From assembly GCA_964393845.1 (NCBI GenBank), contig CAYMUX010000098.1:1-12672 (forward strand): DNA of 12,672 nucleotides. The letters run 5' to 3'. Below are positions 8,803 to 12,672 of the stretch, in pieces. How positions within the stretch are numbered: the stretch's first letter is position 1; each line of letters starts with the position of its first letter. The translations under genes were made by a program, and so were the position numbers. The DNA is from UBA6902 sp964393845 (GTDB taxonomy: Bacteria; Nitrospirota; Thermodesulfovibrionia; UBA6902). The notes beneath the pieces are model-generated. The model saw only the letters and a program-made list of their open reading frames with translations. It was not told where the DNA came from and ran no database searches.

Positions 8803-8882
8803 GTCATACCCGCGAAGGCGGGTATCCAGAGGTGTTGAGTTCATAATAATACTGGATTCCCGATAAAGACCTCGGGAATGAC
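8803..8882. repeat. Dispersed inverted repeat of the GTCATACCCGCGAAGGCGGG type
   Basis: Left arm GTCATACCCGCGAAGGCGGG (8803-8822) continues to TATCCAG; right arm CTGGATTCCCGA (8852-8863) ends in CTCGGGAATGAC (8871-8882). The outer ends GTCAT/ATGAC and inner ATCCAG/CTGGAT pair, and each arm is itself a hairpin (ACCCGC/GCGGGT and TTCCCGA/TCGGGAA). This wording is a frequent intergenic repeat in Proteobacteria and related phyla. It fills most of the gap between the WbaP-type gene and rubredoxin and may act as a terminator for the former. Confidence 0.8.
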
Positions 8883-8933
8883 AAATTAGGACTCTTACGA
8901 ATGCATAAAGTATAAAATTAAGGAGGTTTGTAA

Positions 8934-9095
8934 ATGGAAAAGTGGAAATGCACTGTCTGCGGTTATGTTTATAATCCTGAAGAGGGAGATCCTGACGGCG
9001 GGATTGAGCCGAATACACCATTTAAAAATATCCCTGATGACTGGGTTTGCCCTGTCTGTGGAGCTGCAAAGGACCAGTTTGAGAAAGTAGGATAA
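8934..9095 (+). CDS. Rubredoxin
   Basis: A 53-residue cytosolic electron carrier with one iron held by four cysteines: CTVCGYVY (Cys6, Cys9) and CPVCGAAK (Cys39, Cys42). The middle segment GDPDGGIEPNTPFKNIPDDW is the standard rubredoxin loop, and length is normal. ATG at 8934 follows a strong AAGGAGG (8920-8926) at a good distance. It is a lone gene; in anaerobes rubredoxin usually feeds rubrerythrin, superoxide reductase or flavodiiron proteins for oxygen defence, but no such partner is in the window. A TATAAA at about 8911 could serve as a -10 box, but this is weak evidence. Confidence 0.97.
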   Translation: MEKWKCTVCGYVYNPEEGDPDGGIEPNTPFKNIPDDWVCPVCGAAKDQFEKVG

Positions 9096-9137
9096 GGATT
9101 ATTACATGATTCAGTAAGAAATGTCTTTGCCTTTGCT

Positions 9138-9165
9138 GTAGGGGTAATTCATGAATTACCCCTAC
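9138..9165. terminator. 28-bp palindrome (copy C), probable bidirectional terminator
   Basis: GTAGGGGTAATTCA and TGAATTACCCCTAC form a perfect 28-bp palindrome. It lies between the convergent ends of rubredoxin (9095) and the small minus-strand gene, whose TAG stop (9162-9164) is formed by the palindrome itself. Compared with copy A the inner stem bases differ on both arms and still pair. Confidence 0.65.
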
Positions 9166-9341
9166 TCTATATTAAATACCGCCACTTCCTTCACCCTTGG
9201 TAAATATTCACCTACAGGCACAAGTTTTTTGCCTTCGTTTACGCACCCGATAATAATGGTCCAAAGTTGATTGAGTTCATCTTTTTCCCTGTTATTCTCT
9301 GGGATCATTTTAAGCAGACTGCCTTCCAGTTCGATTCTCAT
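9162..9341 (-). CDS. Small hypothetical protein, 59 residues
   Basis: ATG at 9339-9341 is preceded by a strong AAGGAGGA with ideal spacing, and the frame runs 59 codons to TAG. The protein begins MRIELEGSLLKMIPE and ends PRVKEVAVFNIE; it is mixed alpha/beta in character, with no signal peptide, membrane segment or metal motif, and a single Cys33. The first residues vaguely recall MoaD/ThiS-type ubiquitin-like folds, but the C-terminal Gly-Gly is absent, so I do not assign it. Its stop codon lies inside a palindromic repeat, so the repeat may have trimmed an originally longer protein. It is convergent with rubredoxin and divergent from hsdR. The ribosome site is the main reason to believe it. 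Confidence 0.65.
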   Translation of the reverse strand: MRIELEGSLLKMIPENNREKDELNQLWTIIIGCVNEGKKLVPVGEYLPRVKEVAVFNIE

Positions 9342-9571
9342 AAAGCGTCCTCCTTCATTATATTTACCCGTTTAACACCAGTATATCAAATAACTGACGT
9401 CTTGCAAGGTCTTTATTTTTTAAAATCGGAGGAGGCGTCTGACTCGGGGAAATTGGAACATTTATAGCAAAAATTATTCCCACAAAAAAGCATCTGGTTT
9501 CTGTTAGAATTACTAACAACCCTCCAACCTTAAGTTATAACTAGAATTATTGACTTACTGCTAATTGAACT
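9342..9571. other. AT-rich intergenic gap before hsdR
   Basis: This is the divergent gap between the small hypothetical gene and hsdR. A TTGACT at about 9550-9555 is a -35-like hexamer but lies too close to the hsdR start to be its own -35 with a proper -10. No inverted repeat, tRNA or convincing reading frame was seen; a plus-strand frame crossing 9267-9467 is mainly antisense to the small gene. Confidence 0.4.
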
Positions 9572-11905
9572 ATGACGACCGAAGCAGATGCAAGAATGGT
9601 AATTGACCAGCTTCTTAAAGATGCAGGCTGGGATATTTTCAACAAGGCACAAGTCTCCACTGAGGAGCCTTCCGCTGATGGTCGTGCGGATTATTTACTT
9701 AAAAATACAAGAACTCAACCTTTAGCAATCATAGAAGCTAAACGTTTCACAATTGATCCTTATAGTGCAAAGGCACAAGCAAAAGAATACGCGCAATCTC
9801 TCAATGCTCCTTTTATCATTCTCAGTAATGGAAAAGAACATTACTTCTGGGATTACATTGACGGAGGTGATGCACGACCAATTCTTGGTATTCCTACACA
9901 AGCAGATTTAGAAAGACGAGCCAATCTCAAGATTCATCGGCGTGGATCATTGCAAGAATGTTTAAACGCTATTCCGTATCCAGTGAAGTTTCGTTTTAAG
10001 GGTGAAGAAATAGAAGCCCGCCCTTACCAGTTGCAATGTCTGGAAAAAGCTGACTATGCGCTTATTGCCGGACGTCGCCGGATGCTTTTTGAAATGGCTA
10101 CCGGCACCGGCAAGACACTTACTATTGCAATGCTTATGAAACGCTGGTTTCAGGCGGCAATCATTTCAAGGGTTCTTTTTCTTGCTGATCGGATTGAACT
10201 GGCGAAACAGGCAAAAGAAACCTTTGATGATTACCTGCGTGACTGGCCTTCAACATTGTTATATGGTGGCAAGAAGAGTCTGGAAGGGCAAATCGTTGTA
10301 GGCACGCTTGACACCATTGCCGGGCAGTTAGGAGCAAACGGATTCGGGCATGGTTATTTTGATCTGGTCATAACAGATGAATGTCATCGTTCTATATATA
10401 ATACTCACAGAGCAACCTTGGCCCATTTTGATGCTGTACATATCGGCCTTACTGCAACACCAAATCCCGGTGAACTAAGATGGATCAGCGACCATGAACG
10501 TCAGCTTGTAAAAAGCACGTATCTCTTTTTCGATTGCTGGGACAGCGCAAAGAAGGAAGGCATGCCTTCCTATTCTTACACCTTACAGGAAGGCATCAGA
10601 GATAAATTCCTTGCTAATTACAAAATCTATTTAGCCGAAAGCAAACTCACCTTTGAAGGGGCAACATGGGAGGAGGATGAAATTTCTTATGGAGATTGGG
10701 GACGCACTGCGGAATCGGAAGACAGGCTGAAGCTTATTATTGACGAATATTATCGAATCGAGGAAGAACGATCATTAGAGACACCGAGAAAGACCATAGT
10801 CTTTGCCGTTTCTGAAAAACAGGCTGTTATACTTGAAAGGCTTTTTAATAAATTATTGCCTGATGAAGCCTGTCTCCGCATCGCCGCTCAATTAAACCGC
10901 CCTCCCAATCAGGTAAGACAGGAGTTTGCAAAGAAGATAACCTGTTACTCCAATAATGGAAATCCAAAGCCGATTATTGATCAGTTCAAATATGATCCTT
11001 TGCCGATCATCGCGGTCTCTGTAGATATGCTGGATACAGGCTATGATCATAAAGAAGTTGAAAACCTTATCATGCTGCGCCCTACTAACTCGGCAATTAA
11101 GTATGCGCAAATGCGCGGACGCGGGAGCCGTCTTTGTCCGAGGATTGGGAAAACGGAATTCTTAATTTATGACTTTGTTGATAATACGGAAAACTTCGAT
11201 GATCCCGGAATGGAATATCATCGTCCGAAAGAGGTCAGCGCCCGTTACGGACTTGAACATCCCGGTGAGACGGAAGCAGACGTTGATACAACACCGCCGC
11301 CGTATCCTAAACCGAAAATCCACGAGTTCTTTGTTATAGCAGAGGGATCGCTGGAAGATGAATTCCGCCGCAGGGAGACGATTATTGTTGGACCTGAAGG
11401 ATTGGCAATGGATCGAAAGACATATCAGGATAAATGGAAAGACAAGATCATAGAACTTTATAAAACTGATCCTGCCGTACAAAAAATATTCTCAGGCCAG
11501 GAATTGACCGAGCAGGAATGGGAAGAGCTGGCAAGAAGGCTTAACTCTCCTGAATATTACTTTGATGAAAGAGCGCTTCGTAAAGCATTTGAGCAGCCGA
11601 CCGGCTCTCTGACAGATTTTGTCCGTGCTGCACTCGGACAATATAAGTTCCCGACGCGGGAAGAGAGAATCGTAAATGTTTTTAATACATGGGTTGCAGA
11701 ACATTCCAACAGCATAAAGCCTGAACAATCCCAAATGTTGCGACTTTTAGAACGTCGCATATTGGAAGGAGACAAAATAGAAATGCGGATGTTCAGCCAA
11801 CCTCCTTTTTCTCTCTGGGGTGGGCGTGTTCGCATGGAACAATTATTCGGTAAGGATAATCTTGCCAGACTTGTAGAAGAATTAAATATACTGCTCGCTG
11901 CATGA
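9572..11905 (+). CDS. hsdR: Type I restriction endonuclease, R subunit (HsdR)
   Basis: The motor and nuclease subunit of a type I restriction enzyme, which translocates and cuts unmethylated DNA only when joined to HsdM and HsdS. An N-terminal PD-(D/E)xK nuclease is visible: DGRADY (Asp40) and IIEAKR (Glu55, Lys57). The SF2 helicase follows: Walker A MATGTGKT (175-182), DECH box (269-272), LTATP (293-297), SVDMLDTGYD (483-492) and QMRGRGSR (513-520), then the helical C-terminal domain (about 590-777) that docks on the methylase. The 777 residues are the short HsdR form and every motif is intact. The start is ATG at 9572. Downstream hsdM and hsdS are broken, so this subunit is probably without partners here. 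hsdM begins ten bases after the stop. Confidence 0.95.
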   Translation: MTTEADARMVIDQLLKDAGWDIFNKAQVSTEEPSADGRADYLLKNTRTQPLAIIEAKRFTIDPYSAKAQAKEYAQSLNAPFIILSNGKEHYFWDYIDGGDARPILGIPTQADLERRANLKIHRRGSLQECLNAIPYPVKFRFKGEEIEARPYQLQCLEKADYALIAGRRRMLFEMATGTGKTLTIAMLMKRWFQAAIISRVLFLADRIELAKQAKETFDDYLRDWPSTLLYGGKKSLEGQIVVGTLDTIAGQLGANGFGHGYFDLVITDECHRSIYNTHRATLAHFDAVHIGLTATPNPGELRWISDHERQLVKSTYLFFDCWDSAKKEGMPSYSYTLQEGIRDKFLANYKIYLAESKLTFEGATWEEDEISYGDWGRTAESEDRLKLIIDEYYRIEEERSLETPRKTIVFAVSEKQAVILERLFNKLLPDEACLRIAAQLNRPPNQVRQEFAKKITCYSNNGNPKPIIDQFKYDPLPIIAVSVDMLDTGYDHKEVENLIMLRPTNSAIKYAQMRGRGSRLCPRIGKTEFLIYDFVDNTENFDDPGMEYHRPKEVSARYGLEHPGETEADVDTTPPPYPKPKIHEFFVIAEGSLEDEFRRRETIIVGPEGLAMDRKTYQDKWKDKIIELYKTDPAVQKIFSGQELTEQEWEELARRLNSPEYYFDERALRKAFEQPTGSLTDFVRAALGQYKFPTREERIVNVFNTWVAEHSNSIKPEQSQMLRLLERRILEGDKIEMRMFSQPPFSLWGGRVRMEQLFGKDNLARLVEELNILLAA

Positions 11906-11915
11906 AGGGATAAAA

Positions 11916-12350
11916 ATGGACTCAGGAGAACTGCAAAATACACTAAAGCGTCTATGCAAGGTGATGTGGGAGGCAAACGTCTCAAATCCCATAACCTATG
12001 TTACGCAAATATCTTACCTGCTCTTTCTGAAAATGTTAGAAGAGATAGATGTCGAACAAAAAGAAGCAGGCAATGGCAATTACAAAAGCCTGTTCCGCAA
12101 GTACAAGATAGGAAATCGTGAGATAGATTTTGAACCGCTCCGATGGAGTAAGCTGACTTCCGATCCCGACAACGAGCGGATGCTCCGCACTTTGCGTGAC
12201 ACCCTTCCACAGTTTGCCGAACACCCATTACTCTCTCAAGGCGCAAAAGCTATATTTGAAAATGCCTCTGTTGTTATTCCAAATGGAGCAGCTCTGCGCC
12301 GCGCTGTTGATATAATCAATCCCATACTGAAAAAGGACTACATGATTTAG
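11916..12350 (+). pseudogene. hsdM: hsdM 5' fragment (type I methylase, N-terminal domain only)
   Basis: Residues 1-142 match the helical N-terminal domain of type I N6-adenine methylases (SNPITYVTQISYLLFLKMLEE near residue 22, RAVDIINPILKKDYM near 128-143). A normal HsdM is about 480-520 residues; the SAM-binding motif and the NPPF catalytic motif are missing. At DYM-I the frame ends in TAG (12348-12350) because it has jumped into the 3' part of hsdS, read in another frame. AGGGA between the hsdR stop and ATG is a ribosome site, so the fragment could be translated with hsdR. It cannot methylate DNA. Confidence 0.9.
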
Positions 12351-12568
12351 GCGATGCATCTCCGGGAGGGGCAGGAAGAAACCGTACACTTGGTCTTAAG
12401 TTTCTGGATAGAATCAAAGTGCCGGTGCCGCCTTATGAAAAGCAGGTCTGGTTTAGTCGTTTTTGGGAGAAAGCTAATGCAGCAAGGCAATTACAGAACG
12501 AAATATCATCTGCTTTAGCCGCCTTTACACCTGCTTTGCTGGCTAAAGCCTTTCGAGGCAAATTGTAA
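12341..12568 (+). pseudogene. hsdS: hsdS 3' fragment (specificity subunit C-terminus)
   Basis: In the frame shifted relative to hsdM, an open stretch ending in TAA at 12566-12568 encodes about 75 residues with hallmarks of an HsdS C-terminus: DASPGGAGRNRTLGLKFLD, then VPVPPYEKQ, then a long helix with ARQLQNEISSALAAFTPALLAKAFRGKL. In such proteins the PPxxEQ-type segment opens the second central helix and the end is usually LLxxAFxGxL. The target-recognition domains and the first ~300 residues are gone. The junction with hsdM falls at about 12335-12350, in the string CATGATT, which is compatible with both reading frames. Confidence 0.85.
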
Positions 12569-12672
12569 TGACGACTATTTATATTCCAACGATCAATGAT
12601 GACCTATCAGACTTTGACTGTAGATTGTCAACACAAATGACCCCTTTTCCGCAAATAGAAATGACCCCCTTT
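12568..12672 (+). CDS. Possible gene start interrupted by an insertion sequence (partial)
   Basis: ATG at 12568-12570 overlaps the hsdS TAA (TAATG), a typical operon arrangement. The first ~17 codons read MTTIYIPTINDDLSDFD, then the frame enters repeat sequence that looks like an IS end and stays open to the window edge. Only a weak ribosome site (GAGGC) is present. If real, this is the beginning of a gene cotranscribed with the hsd locus and cut by the IS. Product unknown. Confidence 0.3.
   Translation, partial: MTTIYIPTINDDLSDFDCRLSTQMTPFPQIEMTPF
12619..12672. mobile_element. Probable left end of an IS21-type insertion sequence (truncated by window)
   Basis: From TGTAGATTGTCAACACAAAT onward the sequence holds two copies of AAATGACCCC, at 12635-12644 and 12659-12668, exactly 24 bases apart. 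IS21-family elements start with TG and carry several such spaced repeats at their ends as transposase sites, often of the wording AAATTGACCCC. No transposase codons are in view, so the family call rests on the terminal repeats alone. Confidence 0.5.

Noticed and set aside
8740..9021. Minus-strand frame across the repeat and rubredoxin
   Set aside because: It consists of the end of the transferase gene, the translated inverted repeat and the antisense of rubredoxin.
11162..11985. Minus-strand frames opposite hsdR and the hsdM start
   Set aside because: All are antisense to a full-length helicase-nuclease with intact motifs; no ribosome sites or domains.

Overview
The window reads like a chromosomal piece of a Gram-negative, probably anaerobic or microaerophilic bacterium of moderate to low GC content. 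Rubredoxin, a molybdopterin gene, a probable selenoprotein, an IspH-UbiA fusion and many short palindromic repeats would suit Nitrospirota or Desulfobacterota. That placement is a guess from style; no taxonomic marker gene is present.

Layout. Positions 1-105 hold the 3' end of a plus-strand gene with a coiled-coil tail. On the minus strand follow moaC (175-648) and a redox protein of the C_GCAxxG_C_C family (645-1076), overlapping by 4 bases. The redox gene is complete only if an in-frame TGA at 1026-1028 is read, most likely as selenocysteine. A plus-strand FabF-type ketoacyl synthase (1130-2440) carries an in-frame, translated palindromic repeat. The minus strand then holds a PAS-GGDEF diguanylate cyclase (2486-3391), an IspH-UbiA fusion (3619-5346), deoC (5504-6157) and a class IV aminotransferase (6158-7021). 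On the plus strand lie a WbaP-type sugar-phosphate transferase (7366-8787) and rubredoxin (8934-9095). A 59-residue unknown protein (9162-9341) is on the minus strand. The right end is a broken type I restriction locus: intact hsdR (9572-11905), the first 144 codons of hsdM, then the last ~75 codons of hsdS after a large deletion. What looks like an IS21-type insertion sequence end runs off the window edge.

Repeats. A 28-bp palindrome beginning GTAGGGG and ending CCCTAC occurs three times, once in each convergent gene junction (123-150, 2441-2468, 9138-9165), where it could serve as a bidirectional terminator. Longer inverted repeats lie at 5364-5466, 7092-7169 and 8803-8882, and another lies inside fabF (1401-1503).

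How genes relate. The aminotransferase and deoC are directly abutted and probably cotranscribed. moaC and the redox protein are translationally coupled. The other neighbours look like unrelated housekeeping genes. No complete new multi-gene defence or metabolic system is visible. The most notable points are the probable new selenoprotein with a SECIS-like hairpin, the repeat that became protein in FabF, the IspH-UbiA fusion, and the palindromes at every convergent junction.
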